From the NCBI RefSeq assembly GCF_001269655.1, contig NZ_LHVE01000020.1, positions 620,001 through 684,000 of the forward strand: a DNA stretch of 64,000 bases. Reading direction: 5' to 3'. Under the pieces are notes generated by a model. It saw only the letters and a list, made by a program, of their open reading frames with translations, was not told the origin of the DNA and did no database searches. This document shows positions 17,738-26,325 of this stretch, one piece after another; the stretch's first letter is position 1; every line of letters starts with the position of its first letter. Origin of the DNA: Pseudomonas thivervalensis (GTDB lineage: Bacteria; Pseudomonadota; Gammaproteobacteria; Pseudomonadales; Pseudomonadaceae). A program made the translations under genes and the position numbers.

Positions 17738-18640
17738 TCAGCCGCTCAAGGCCGGATGTTCGCGCAATGCACTGACGACAAAATCGACAAAACTGCGGAC
17801 CCGCGCCGGCGCGTTGCGCCCACCCTGATACACCACATGGATCGGCAGCGGCGGTAATTCAAAGTCGGCGAGGACGATTTCCAGTTCGCCGGCAGCGACG
17901 TTGCCCGCCACCTGGTAAGACAGGACCCGCGTCATCCCCAGCCCTTGGCAGGCGGCGGTGATCGCCGCCTGGTTGGCCGTCACCACCAGCCGCAGCACGG
18001 GCCGGACGGCCAACGGTTGGCCTGAATCGATGAAGGTCCAGCTTTTGACCTGGCCAATGGCCGACGACGCCACCACAGGCATTCGCTCCAGATCATCCGG
18101 ATGTCGGGGCCGCCCGTGGCGCGCGAAAAAATCCGGGGAGCCGCACACCACTCGCCGCACTTCACCGACCCGCACGGCGTGCAGGTTGCTGTCCGGCAGC
18201 TCGCCAATGCGCAGGGCAACGTCGATGCCCTCCTCCACCAGGCTCACCGTACGATCCAACAACAAGGCGTTGATGCAGACCTCGGGGAATCGGTGCAGGT
18301 AATCCACCAGCAGCGGCGTGACGAACGACTGGCCGAACAATACCGGAGCGGTAATCGTCAACTGCCCGCGAGGCTGGACGTGACTGCCGGCGGCCGAATC
18401 CTCGGCTTCCTGCAAATCACTCAGGATCCGCCGACAGTCTTCGAGAAAGCGCTGGCCTGCTTCGCTCAGGTACACATTGCGAGTGGTGCGCACCAGCAAT
18501 GGCGTACCAATGCGTTGTTCCAACCCCGCCACCGCACGCGTGACACTGGCCGCCGACAGGCCCAGGCGCCGCGCAGCCGCTGAAAAACCCGACGCCTGGG
18601 CGACGGCGAGAAACACCTGCATTTCCTGGAACCTGTCCAT
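17738..18640 (-). CDS. LysR family transcriptional regulator
   Basis: 300 residues. N-terminal winged helix-turn-helix: MQVFLAVAQASGFSAAARRLGLSAASVTRAV (quoted in part, residues 7-40), then the LysR linker helix and a periplasmic-binding-like effector domain that begins near QPRGQLTITAPVLFGQSFV. The ATG at 18640 (MDRFQEM) is chosen over an upstream frame with no similarity. It lies 125 bp upstream of and in line with the GST gene; LysR proteins often control adjacent genes, so GST is a candidate target (inference). Effector unknown. Confidence 0.9.
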   Translation of the reverse strand: MDRFQEMQVFLAVAQASGFSAAARRLGLSAASVTRAVAGLEQRIGTPLLVRTTRNVYLSEAGQRFLEDCRRILSDLQEAEDSAAGSHVQPRGQLTITAPVLFGQSFVTPLLVDYLHRFPEVCINALLLDRTVSLVEEGIDVALRIGELPDSNLHAVRVGEVRRVVCGSPDFFARHGRPRHPDDLERMPVVASSAIGQVKSWTFIDSGQPLAVRPVLRLVVTANQAAITAACQGLGMTRVLSYQVAGNVAAGELEIVLADFELPPLPIHVVYQGGRNAPARVRSFVDFVVSALREHPALSG

Positions 18641-18830
18641 CCATCCCCCGATGAGAAATCCTGATACAAGTTTTCTACACGCCGCAAAGCAGCACCGCGC
18701 GGCCATTGTAGAGGCCTGGGCCAGTGAACCACAGCGTAGCGCAGCCGGACACCGGGACATTGGCCCGACCAGCGGCAACGGGCCTTGCTACCATCTCCCC
18801 TCATGACAGTTTCATGACCGACGGAAGAAC

Positions 18831-18922
18831 CCTGTGGGAGCGAGCCTGCTCGCGATGGCGGTGTGTCAGTCACTATGAACTCAGCTGATCCGGCGCTATC
18901 GCGAGCAGGCTCGCTCCCACAG
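18831..18922. repeat. REPIN (family B)
   Basis: Inverted arms CTGTGGGAGCGAGCCTGCTCGCGA and the inverse ending TCGCTCCCACAG (shown here only as family names for the ~20-bp cores). The second copy of this family is at 37170. It lies in the 330-bp gap between the LysR gene and the LtaS-like gene and overlaps the spurious upstream extension of the latter. Confidence 0.8.
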
Positions 18923-18970
18923 TGGCAGTGTCCGTTTAGTAGAATGATTTCAACCGAAAGGCCTGCTTTT

Positions 18971-21193
18971 GTGAACGTTCTTTATCGCGCTTCAACCCAC
19001 CCTCGCGCCGCCCTCATTGCTCTGATTGGCTGCGTATTACTCGTCCCCATGGGCCTGCGCCTCGCCTTGGGCTGGTCCGACCCGCTGGGCTATCTCTCGG
19101 ACCTGGGTGTTGGCGGGTTGCTGATCGTGCTGCTCCATCGCCGTCCCGGTTGGCTGGCGTTCCCGGCATTGCTGGCCTGGAGCGCGTTGACCCTGGCCAG
19201 CATCGAGCTGGTCAGCGCGGTCGGGCGGATGCCCAATCCGTCGGACATTCATTACCTGACCGACCCGCAATTCGTTGAAAATTCCACCAGCGGCGGCTTC
19301 GCCCATCCGTGGCTGGCAACGATCCAGTTGGCGGCGCTGGCGATCTGGCTGATGACCCAATGGACCCGCCGCCCACACCAGGCGCCACGCTTGCCTCGCC
19401 ACGCCTGGGCGTTGCCCGTGTTGCTCCTGCTGAGCCACGGCGCGCTGCAAGCCTGGCGCCCCAGTGAGGCGGACCAATGGAATGTGTTCAACCTGCCCCA
19501 CCAACTCGTCACAGCGGGCATCGCCGCCGGGCAGGACCAAGCCCGGCAATGGCTCGACGGCGATGCCGTGGACCCAACCCCGCCGATGGAAGGGCTGACC
19601 CGCCTGGACCTCGATGGCAACAAATTGCTGGCCGAACCAGGGCGAGCACGCAACGTTCTGGTCATCGCCCTGGAGGGCATTCCCGGCGCCTACGTGAGTG
19701 CCAACCGCCAGGCCTTGAAAAGCAGTTACCAAGAAAACTTGATGCCGCACCTCAGCGCCTGGGCCGAGCGTGGCATGAACACCCCCGATTACGTCCTGCA
19801 CAGCCACCAGACCATTCGTGGCTTGTACGCGATGCTGTGTGGCGACTACGACAAGCTCGACGACGGCACGCCCAAAGGCGTCGAAATGCTCAACCAGACC
19901 CAGCGCAACCAGGCCTGTCTGCCGGCCCAGTTGCGCCAGAACGGTTTTTCCACCCACTTCCTGCAAGGCGCGGGCCTGCGGTTCATGGCCAAGGACCGGA
20001 TCATGCCGCACATCGGCTTCGACACGACCCTGGGCATGGAGTGGTTCACGCGCCCCGCCTACCTGGAATTTCCTTGGGGCAAGGACGACAAGACCTTCTT
20101 CGAGGGCGCCCTGGACTACGTCGGGCAACTGCGACAGGCCGACAAGCCCTGGATGCTGACCCTGCTGACCGTGGGCACGCACCAACCTTACTCGGCGCCG
20201 GATGACTACCTGCAACGTTACGACACCGCCAAGCAGGCGGCGGTGGGTTACTTGGACGACGCGCTGCAGAACTTCCTGGCGGGCCTGGAACACCAGGGCA
20301 TCCTGGAGAATACCCTGGTGGTCATCACCTCGGACGAATCCCATGGCATCGACGATGTCCGGCTGGCCTCGTCCTGGGGGTTCAACCTGACGCTGGCGCC
20401 GGAACCGTTGCCCCGGATCAAGTCAGGCACCTACGGGCATGTGGACCTGACCGCCTCGATTCTCGATTACTTCGGCTTTACGGTGCCCACATCGTTGTCC
20501 GGTCGCTCGATGTTCAGGGACTACCCGACGGGCCGGGAAATCATGTCGTTCACCAACGGCAAGCTGCGCTACCACGACGGCAAGGGCACGTTTACCGAGT
20601 GCGATTTTCTCCAGCATTGCCGTTATTACAGCAGCGAAGGCTTCATCGCCGACCACGCCACCTACGGCGGGCAGTACAGCGGCCAGCGCGCCCGATTGAT
20701 CAGCGCCCGGGCCACCGCCCTGGACCAGACCCTGTTGCGCACGCCCCTGAACCAGCAATATCAGTTCGGCGGCACGGATAAAATCCCGCTGCCGGCCCAG
20801 GTCACCAACGACTGGACCGACAACCTGATCGGCGCCCAATACCTGGAAATGCCCAAGGGCTCACAGACCCGCGTCAGCCTGACCATCCGCACCGTGGAGG
20901 CTGACCATGCCGCCTACATTTCCCTCAAGGCCAAGGAGTTCGAGCAGGATGTGCCGATGGACCTGCCGACCGAAGTGGCGGTGACACCCGAGCAGCCGCT
21001 GGTGATGAACATCAGTTTCGACAACCCGCAGCAGCGCAAGGCGTTTTCCTTCCATTTGCTCGGGCATGGGGTCGGCGCCATCGAGATCAGCGACTTCAGC
21101 GTCGTGACCGAACTGCCGGACCAGACAGGCCAGGCAGACCAGCCGCAATACCTGGACGATATGCAGGAAGACAGCGAGGCTCAATCCAGCTGA
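18971..21193 (+). CDS. LTA synthase family sulfatase-fold membrane protein
   Basis: About 740 residues from GTG 18971 (AAAGG 9 nt upstream). An in-frame ATG at 18944 is possible; starts further up fall in a REPIN. The N-terminal 190 residues hold about five membrane segments, and an extracytoplasmic alkaline-phosphatase/sulfatase-fold domain follows from about residue 228 (NVLVIALEGIPGAYV). A candidate nucleophile Thr lies in SHQTIRGLYAMLCGDY (about residue 281), and metal ligands in TVGTHQPYSAP and VVITSDESHG. A C-terminal beta domain follows. This matches the LtaS/OpgB-like group that transfers phosphoglycerol or phosphoethanolamine to envelope glycans. The substrate in Pseudomonas is not evident. 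Confidence 0.8.
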   Translation: MNVLYRASTHPRAALIALIGCVLLVPMGLRLALGWSDPLGYLSDLGVGGLLIVLLHRRPGWLAFPALLAWSALTLASIELVSAVGRMPNPSDIHYLTDPQFVENSTSGGFAHPWLATIQLAALAIWLMTQWTRRPHQAPRLPRHAWALPVLLLLSHGALQAWRPSEADQWNVFNLPHQLVTAGIAAGQDQARQWLDGDAVDPTPPMEGLTRLDLDGNKLLAEPGRARNVLVIALEGIPGAYVSANRQALKSSYQENLMPHLSAWAERGMNTPDYVLHSHQTIRGLYAMLCGDYDKLDDGTPKGVEMLNQTQRNQACLPAQLRQNGFSTHFLQGAGLRFMAKDRIMPHIGFDTTLGMEWFTRPAYLEFPWGKDDKTFFEGALDYVGQLRQADKPWMLTLLTVGTHQPYSAPDDYLQRYDTAKQAAVGYLDDALQNFLAGLEHQGILENTLVVITSDESHGIDDVRLASSWGFNLTLAPEPLPRIKSGTYGHVDLTASILDYFGFTVPTSLSGRSMFRDYPTGREIMSFTNGKLRYHDGKGTFTECDFLQHCRYYSSEGFIADHATYGGQYSGQRARLISARATALDQTLLRTPLNQQYQFGGTDKIPLPAQVTNDWTDNLIGAQYLEMPKGSQTRVSLTIRTVEADHAAYISLKAKEFEQDVPMDLPTEVAVTPEQPLVMNISFDNPQQRKAFSFHLLGHGVGAIEISDFSVVTELPDQTGQADQPQYLDDMQEDSEAQSS

Positions 21194-21201
21194 ACAAAAA
21201 C

Positions 21202-21230
21202 GCGCAGCCCTTGAACACGGCTGCGCATTT
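21202..21230 (+). terminator. Rho-independent-like terminator after the LtaS-like gene
   Basis: GCGCAGCC (21202-21209) pairs with GGCTGCGC (21219-21226) around a 9-nt loop; the following ATTTATT is a weak T-tract. It lies 8 bp after the stop codon. Confidence 0.6.
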
Positions 21231-21316
21231 ATTGTCCGGGGCCGATCAATGTTTGATCGATTGCATGACTTCGGGAGGATTCGGCAGCATCGAGTCCCGC
21301 GCACAGGCGGCCAGGA

Positions 21317-21913
21317 TTAATCCAGCAACCGATGCAGCTTGGCGTACTGCAACAGCATGATGGTCTTGCCGTCGCAAATCTCCCCGGTCTCGATCATGCC
21401 CAACGCCTGGTCGAGGGACATCTCCAACACTTCGATCTCTTCGCCCTCGGCTTCAAGGCCACCACCTTCGTGCTGCTTGTCTTCGTCGAAATATTCGCCG
21501 ACGAAAAAATGCACCCGCTCAGTCACCGAGCCCGGGCTCATGAAGGCTTCGAACACCTTGCGCACGTCCTGGATGATATAGCCGGTTTCCTCCTGGGTTT
21601 CCTTGCGGATACAGGTGTGCGGGTCGTCGTTGTCCAACAGGCCGGCGCAGGTTTCTATCAACAAGTCATCGTGCCCGTTGACGAAGGCCGGGAAGCGGAA
21701 TTGCCGGGTCAACACCACGGTCTGCTTGGCCTTGCTGTAGAGCAGGATGGTGGCGCCGTTGCCCCGGTCATAGGTTTCGCGCGTCAGCTCGCGCCATTGG
21801 CCATTGCGGCCGAGGTAGTCATAGGTGGTCTTGCGCAGCACGTACCAATTGTCCGAGAGGACTTCGACGTGCTTGATGCGTACGCGATCCTTGATGCCGA
21901 TTGCCTGTGTCAT
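21317..21913 (-). CDS. nudK: GDP-mannose pyrophosphatase NudK (Nudix hydrolase)
   Basis: 198 residues, close to the E. coli NudK length. Features recalled from NudK: YDRGNGATILLYSKAK near residue 45, then CAGLLDNDDPHTCIRKETQEETGY, a Nudix box with KExxEExG in place of the usual RE (described here by key residues), and a C-terminal GEICDGKTIMLLQY. The family hydrolyses GDP-mannose to mannose-1-phosphate plus GMP. The ATG at 21913 has GGAGTGG upstream; a frame to 21955 is less likely. It is monocistronic. GDP-mannose is also the A-band precursor made by WbpW, but the gene lies 5 kb away and no shared control is visible. Confidence 0.85.
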   Translation of the reverse strand: MTQAIGIKDRVRIKHVEVLSDNWYVLRKTTYDYLGRNGQWRELTRETYDRGNGATILLYSKAKQTVVLTRQFRFPAFVNGHDDLLIETCAGLLDNDDPHTCIRKETQEETGYIIQDVRKVFEAFMSPGSVTERVHFFVGEYFDEDKQHEGGGLEAEGEEIEVLEMSLDQALGMIETGEICDGKTIMLLQYAKLHRLLD

Positions 21914-21952
21914 TTGCCACTCCGTTCGAGGCCAAAAATCCCCTTTAGAACC

Positions 21953-22148
21953 CAATGCTGTTCACTTAAGAAAAATGCTCGACCTGTGGCGAGGGAGCTT
22001 GCTCCCGCTGGGCCGCGAAGTGGCCCCAACACCTGCCAAATGCGGAGCATCAGACACACCGCACCCGCCGGTTTACGACTGCTTCGCAGCCGAGCGGGAG
22101 CAAGCTCCCTCGCCACAGGTTTATCGATTGCCTTAAGTGAACAGCATT
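21953..22148. repeat. Family A REPIN inside an 18-bp perfect inverted repeat
   Basis: The outer arms CAATGCTGTTCACTTAAG (21953-21970) and CTTAAGTGAACAGCATTG (22131-22148) are perfect inverse copies. Inside is a family A REPIN (21983-22120) with a loop containing inverse blocks GCGAAGTGGCCCC and GACTGCTTCGCAGC. The unit fills the gap between the nudK start and the nadE stop. The 18-bp arms resemble terminal repeats of a small non-autonomous element; no transposase is present. Confidence 0.8.
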
Positions 22149-22163
22149 GCATTTAGAACCCTA

Positions 22164-22997
22164 CTACAACGATATAGGGGCGCGGGGCAATGCTCGTTTG
22201 TGCGCTGTCTTGAGGTAGGCGCGTTCGATGATCTGTCGTGCCTGGGGCGAGACCTCTTCGCCCATCAGGTACGCATCGATTTCCTCGTAGCTGCAGCCAT
22301 ACGCCACTTCATCCAACTTACCGGGGGCCAGGTCCTCCAAATCCGCGGTCGGCGCCTTGCGCACCAGACGCGCGGGGGCGCCCATCGCGTCGGCCAACAA
22401 TCTCACCTGGGTCTTTGTCAGCCCGGACAACGGTGCCAGGTCGCACGCACCGTCGCCAAACTTGGTGAAAAAGCCCATCACCGCCTCCGCCCCATGATCG
22501 GTGCCAACCACCAATCCGTTGCTCAGGTTGGCAATGGCGTATTGCGCCAGCATCCGTGCCCGGGCCTTGGCGTTGCCTTTGGCAAAATCGGTGAGTTCGG
22601 CCGAAGGCTGCAAGCCGTCGATGGCGATACTGCCCATCAGCCCATCAACACACGCGGCGATGTTACTGCTGATGATCGAGTCAGGTCGGATGAAGTCCAG
22701 GGACGCCTGGGCGTCTTGCTCATCGGCCTGGACCTTGTACGGCAGCCGGACGGCGATAAACCGCGCCGCGTAGTCTTCATCCCGCAGTTGCTCAACCGCC
22801 AACTGGCACAGGCGGCCGGCGGTGAGCGAGTCGACGCCGCCACTGATCCCCAGGACCAGGGACTGGCAGCCCGACTCGCGCAAGGTCTGCTTGATGAATT
22901 CGACGCGGCGGGCAATCTCGGTGGCTTCGCCACCCTGGGTGAGTTGGCGGTCGATGCCCAGTTCCCGGGCAATGCGCTCTTGCTGAAACGAAGTCAT
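22164..22997 (-). CDS. nadE: NH3-dependent NAD+ synthetase
   Basis: 277 residues, the length of the ammonia-dependent form without a glutaminase domain. The ATP-pyrophosphatase P-loop is GISGGVDSLTAG near residues 50-61; the C-terminal part has GLTKTQVRLLADAMG and TADLEDL. It amidates nicotinate adenine dinucleotide to NAD+. It starts 1 bp after the pncB stop and is the last gene of pncA-pncB-nadE, matching PA4918-PA4920 order in P. aeruginosa. Confidence 0.95.
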   Translation of the reverse strand: MTSFQQERIARELGIDRQLTQGGEATEIARRVEFIKQTLRESGCQSLVLGISGGVDSLTAGRLCQLAVEQLRDEDYAARFIAVRLPYKVQADEQDAQASLDFIRPDSIISSNIAACVDGLMGSIAIDGLQPSAELTDFAKGNAKARARMLAQYAIANLSNGLVVGTDHGAEAVMGFFTKFGDGACDLAPLSGLTKTQVRLLADAMGAPARLVRKAPTADLEDLAPGKLDEVAYGCSYEEIDAYLMGEEVSPQARQIIERAYLKTAHKRALPRAPISL

Positions 22998-22998
22998 A

Positions 22999-24228
22999 TC
23001 AGGCTCCCAACTGTGGATTGATCAGGGCGACGTTGAACACTTGAGCGGCGTAGCGCAGGAACGAGGCGTCCTCGCAGACGTTCTTGATCGGATCGTCGGA
23101 GAACTTCACCACCGGCTCGCCGTGGACTCGCACCAGTTTCATGACGATGCTCAGTGGTTCGACACCGTCGACATCGCAGGCCAGGCTGGTGCCCATGCCA
23201 AAACCGAATCTGGCCTTGCCGCGAACATGACGCAAAATCGGCAGGCACTTCTCGAAATTGAGGCCATCGGAGAACATCAGGTCCTTGGTCCGCGGGTCGA
23301 TGCCCAGCTCCTGGTAACGCCCCAGCACCTTGTCGGCCCAGACGATCGGGTCACCGGAATCCTGGCGCAGGCCGTCATAGAGCTTGGCAAAGTACAGGTC
23401 GAAATCCTTGAGGAAAAAGTCGGTGCTGATGCAGTCCGTCAAGGCGATACCGAGGCGACCGCGATACTCGCGCACCCAGTTTTCCAACGCCGCGTTCTGG
23501 CTCTCGCGCAAGCGCCCGAGCTGCTGGTGCACCATCAGCCATTGGTGGGCCATGGTGCCGATCAGCGGGAGATCGAATTCATAAGCCAAGTGCGCATTAC
23601 TGGTGCCGACAAAGACCCCAGGAAAATCGCTGCGCATGACATTCACCACTTCACGCTGGGCCCTGAACGACAACCGCCGGCGGGTGGAGAAGTCTGAAAC
23701 GCGAAACTCGGCGAGTTCTTCACGACTGGCATTCTTCTCCAGCCATTCGAACTTCTGGTACAGCTTGCGGGTGACGTCGGCCAACTCGACTTCGGGGTAT
23801 TTCTCCCGGTTGCGCAGTTCGCTGACCATCGCCAATACCGGCTGCTCGAACATGATGCAGTGCAGCATCGGCCCACGGACGCGGATGTGCAGCTGGCCGT
23901 CGACTTCCGAAACGTGGATGTAGCGCAAATTGAAGCGAAACAGGCCGAGAAACTGTTCGAAGTCCGGTGTCAGGTACTCACGGAAACGCTTGTTGAACAA
24001 AAACCGCTGCTCCCCCTCACGCAGCTGCAACCCGGCGAGTTTCTCCAGCTCGACACGAATGTCCGGGATCAGGTGACCGAGCCGCTCCTTGGAACGCACG
24101 ATGAACTGGTATTCCACCTCGACATTCGGGTGCTGGTGCAAGACCGCCTGCATCATGGTGAAGGTGTAGTAGTCGGTATCCAGAAGGCTCTGGATGGTGC
24201 CGCTGTTTGAATCGAATGCGCTGTCCAT
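22999..24228 (-). CDS. pncB: Nicotinate phosphoribosyltransferase
   Basis: 409 residues, near the E. coli PncB length (400). It begins with the substrate-binding segment LLDTDYYTFTMMQAVL, has the phosphorylatable His region PLIGTMAHQWLM near residues 210-220, and SDGLNFEK and FGMGTSLACD phosphate-binding loops. It makes nicotinate mononucleotide from nicotinate, PRPP and ATP. It is cotranscribed with pncA (9-bp gap) and nadE. Confidence 0.95.
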   Translation of the reverse strand: MDSAFDSNSGTIQSLLDTDYYTFTMMQAVLHQHPNVEVEYQFIVRSKERLGHLIPDIRVELEKLAGLQLREGEQRFLFNKRFREYLTPDFEQFLGLFRFNLRYIHVSEVDGQLHIRVRGPMLHCIMFEQPVLAMVSELRNREKYPEVELADVTRKLYQKFEWLEKNASREELAEFRVSDFSTRRRLSFRAQREVVNVMRSDFPGVFVGTSNAHLAYEFDLPLIGTMAHQWLMVHQQLGRLRESQNAALENWVREYRGRLGIALTDCISTDFFLKDFDLYFAKLYDGLRQDSGDPIVWADKVLGRYQELGIDPRTKDLMFSDGLNFEKCLPILRHVRGKARFGFGMGTSLACDVDGVEPLSIVMKLVRVHGEPVVKFSDDPIKNVCEDASFLRYAAQVFNVALINPQLGA

Positions 24229-24237
24229 GTCTGTTCC

Positions 24238-24885
24238 TTATGCGTTTGCCAGGCAGATGGTTTCTTCGCGCGTCGCGGCAACCGAGACGCCTGCTTGCTG
24301 CATGTCCTGAATGGCTTGAACGGCCCCCTCCTCACTGATGGCCCGGCAGGCCGGAAGGTGAATGATCACCTTGAAGCCGGCGGCGACCAGTTGCAGCGCG
24401 GTGGTCTTGACGCAGAAATCCAGCGCCAGCCCGCCAACAATGACTTGCTCTACATCCAGGCCTTTCAGGTATTCGATCACCCCCGTGGATAGCTTGCCGT
24501 GCAGGTCGTGGTAGCAGGCGCCGTACGGGTGCAGATCCGGCTCGACACCCTTCCAGACGAAATAGTCGTAGTCGTAGGGGGTTGGCAGCTGATCCAGCAA
24601 GGCGAAACCCTCGGTGCCGGGAACGCAGTGACTGACCCAGGTGATGTCGGCGTGCTCAAGCCCGGTCGGCACGAACATCTGTGCGTGATCGGCGACTACC
24701 CAAGGGGCCAGGGGCGAGTGGGCATCCTTGCTGCCGATGCGGAGGCTGGCCAGGGACGCGATGAAATTCAGCTCACTGGCAATCTGGTCACCGCCCGGCA
24801 CTGGAAGCTCATCGGGGCACAGTGGCGTGAAACTCTTTTGCGCATCGACATCGAAGGAAGCGGTTTTCCGGGTCAGGCTGTTCAT
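24238..24885 (-). CDS. pncA: Nicotinamidase
   Basis: 215 residues, isochorismatase-like fold. The catalytic Asp is in ASFDVDAQKSF near the N-terminus and the nucleophile Cys is in GGLALDFCVKTTAL. It deamidates nicotinamide to nicotinate, the substrate of PncB. ATG at 24885 with GAGGAG 8 nt upstream; an open frame to 24984 crosses the proposed operator and is rejected. A 17-bp palindrome (24915-24931) lies 30 bp upstream and is the likely NrtR site. First gene of the pncA-pncB-nadE operon. Confidence 0.93.
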   Translation of the reverse strand: MNSLTRKTASFDVDAQKSFTPLCPDELPVPGGDQIASELNFIASLASLRIGSKDAHSPLAPWVVADHAQMFVPTGLEHADITWVSHCVPGTEGFALLDQLPTPYDYDYFVWKGVEPDLHPYGACYHDLHGKLSTGVIEYLKGLDVEQVIVGGLALDFCVKTTALQLVAAGFKVIIHLPACRAISEEGAVQAIQDMQQAGVSVAATREETICLANA

Positions 24886-24914
24886 GCTGGGTTTCTCCTC
24901 TTCATGGCGACGAG

Positions 24915-24931
24915 AGTACATAAGGTGTACT
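24915..24931. promoter_or_regulatory. Candidate NrtR operator upstream of pncA
   Basis: AGTACA-TAAGG-TGTACT, a perfect 6-bp inverted repeat with 5-bp spacer, identical in architecture to 25036-25052. Both lie in the AT-rich divergent promoter of two NAD-salvage operons, one of which encodes NrtR. Assignment to NrtR is inference. Confidence 0.7.
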
Positions 24932-25035
24932 TTCATAACAAGCCACTTTGAGAAAATATTTTTGGATGATTCCCTCTTAATCAATGCGTCTATTAGACAA
25001 GAAGCAGATTTTCATCAAAAAGATTTTGCTGATAC

Positions 25036-25052
25036 AGTACATGTCGTGTACT
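25036..25052. promoter_or_regulatory. Candidate NrtR operator upstream of nadD2-nrtR
   Basis: AGTACA-TGTCG-TGTACT. Same arms and spacer length as 24915-24931. It ends 15 bp before the nadD2 ATG and abuts the ribosome binding site (AGAGGAT), so binding would block the start of this transcript; NrtR would then also control itself. Confidence 0.7.
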
Positions 25053-25067
25053 AAAAGAGGATAAACC

Positions 25068-25625
25068 ATGTTCGAGATTGCCCTGTATGGCGGCGCTTTC
25101 AATCCCCCTCACGCCGGTCACGCCCAAGTGATGATCGAGGCCTCGCGCCAGACCAGACGCGTGCTGGTGGTCCCCAGCTTCCGGCATCCCTATGGCAAGC
25201 AAATGGTCGACTATGAGGTGCGCCTGAACTGGCTGGAATCGATTGTCGAGAACGTCCAGCCGCTGTGCTGCGCCGAAGTGCGTGCAAGCCGGGTGGAACA
25301 GGTCGTGGCCCGTGGCGTTGAAGGCGCCATCTACAGCTACACCCTGCTCGCCCATCTCGCCGACAGCCTGGCCCTGGACGGCAAGCGGATCGCGTTGGTG
25401 GTGGGTGAGGATGTCGCGGATCAACTGTCGACCTTCTATCGGGGCCAGGAATTGCTGGAGCGTTTTTCCATCCTTTGCGTCGAGGAAAAGATCCACGTGC
25501 GCAGCACGGTGGTTCGCGAACGACTGGCCTTGGGCAAGCCGCTGCCCAGCGACTGGATGGCACCCGGCATGAACCCGTTAAACTATGACCTTTACGCTAC
25601 CCACGGAAATCGACATGCCCACTAG
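25068..25625 (+). CDS. nadD2: Nicotinate/nicotinamide mononucleotide adenylyltransferase
   Basis: 185 residues. The nucleotidyltransferase motif is GGAFNPPHAGH near residues 9-19, with a C-terminal SxxVR-type loop in HVRSTVVRERLA. It adenylylates NaMN or NMN, completing salvage between PncB and NadE. ATG at 25068 with AGAGGATAAACC upstream. The gene order nrtR-nadD2-(divergent)-pncA-pncB-nadE equals PA4916-PA4920 of P. aeruginosa, where this position holds nadD2, a second adenylyltransferase. Its end overlaps nrtR by 11 bp. Confidence 0.85.
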   Translation: MFEIALYGGAFNPPHAGHAQVMIEASRQTRRVLVVPSFRHPYGKQMVDYEVRLNWLESIVENVQPLCCAEVRASRVEQVVARGVEGAIYSYTLLAHLADSLALDGKRIALVVGEDVADQLSTFYRGQELLERFSILCVEEKIHVRSTVVRERLALGKPLPSDWMAPGMNPLNYDLYATHGNRHAH

Positions 25626-26322
25626 CACAGCCCCTGCGCGCGGTTACCTGCACACCATCGACCTCTGTGTGCTGCGCTTCTGCCGGGAGACCCAGGCGCT
25701 GGAAATTCTCCTGAACCGACGGGAGGCCGAGCCGTTCGCCGGTCATTGGGCGTTGCCCGGGATCGTGGTCAATGGTGACGTCGAAGATCTCACGCTGAAC
25801 GACGCCGTGGAGCGCCTGCGTAACTCAAACAAGGTCGGCATGCCGCTGGCTTGGATCGAACAGGTCGGCACCGTCGGCGACGCGTTCCGCGATCCGCGCT
25901 GCTGGTCGTCCTCGACGTTCTACCTGGCGATTGCCAGCGAAGCGGTCCAGCTCGCCGAACATCAGGGATTCTTCTCCCTCAAGGACGTCGCAGACGCCTC
26001 GATCAAACTCCCTTTCGACCACAACAGCCTGGTGGCGACGGTCCACGAGCGCTTGCTGTCCAAAGCCCTCTATAGCAGCCTGCCGCTGATGTTCCTGGGC
26101 TCGGAATTCAGCGCGCCGGAAGCGGTGGGCATTTTTTCCGTGGTACTCGATCGCCCGGTGCTCAAGACCAGCATGCGCCAGCGTTTGCTGAAGATGACCG
26201 AGGCCGGTTATTTGCAGGAAACCGGCCGCAAAAAAGCTGGCGACGGCGGACGCCCGCAACGCACGGTGGAAAATCTCAAACCGGCCAGCGTTTATCTGTT
26301 TGATCGGTGTTTTCTGGAGTAG
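25615..26322 (+). CDS. nrtR: NrtR, Nudix-related transcriptional regulator of NAD metabolism
   Basis: 235 residues. An N-terminal Nudix-fold domain (GHWALPGIVVNGDVEDLTL) lacks the catalytic REUxEE residues, as expected of a sensor rather than a hydrolase; a C-terminal winged helix includes VLKTSMRQRLLKM and KAGDGGRPQRT. NrtR proteins bind ADP-ribose-type ligands and repress NAD salvage genes. The ATG at 25615 is chosen; another at 25585 has no ribosome site. Two matching palindromes in the upstream divergent promoter are its probable targets. Convergent with hipA, which ends 3 bp away. Confidence 0.9.
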   Translation: MPTSTAPARGYLHTIDLCVLRFCRETQALEILLNRREAEPFAGHWALPGIVVNGDVEDLTLNDAVERLRNSNKVGMPLAWIEQVGTVGDAFRDPRCWSSSTFYLAIASEAVQLAEHQGFFSLKDVADASIKLPFDHNSLVATVHERLLSKALYSSLPLMFLGSEFSAPEAVGIFSVVLDRPVLKTSMRQRLLKMTEAGYLQETGRKKAGDGGRPQRTVENLKPASVYLFDRCFLE

Positions 26323-26325
26323 CGC

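Noticed and set aside
22137..23021. A 294-residue plus-strand frame starting in the 18-bp inverted repeat
   Set aside because: Considered as possible cargo of the repeat, but it is the reverse frame of nadE and has no recognisable domain.
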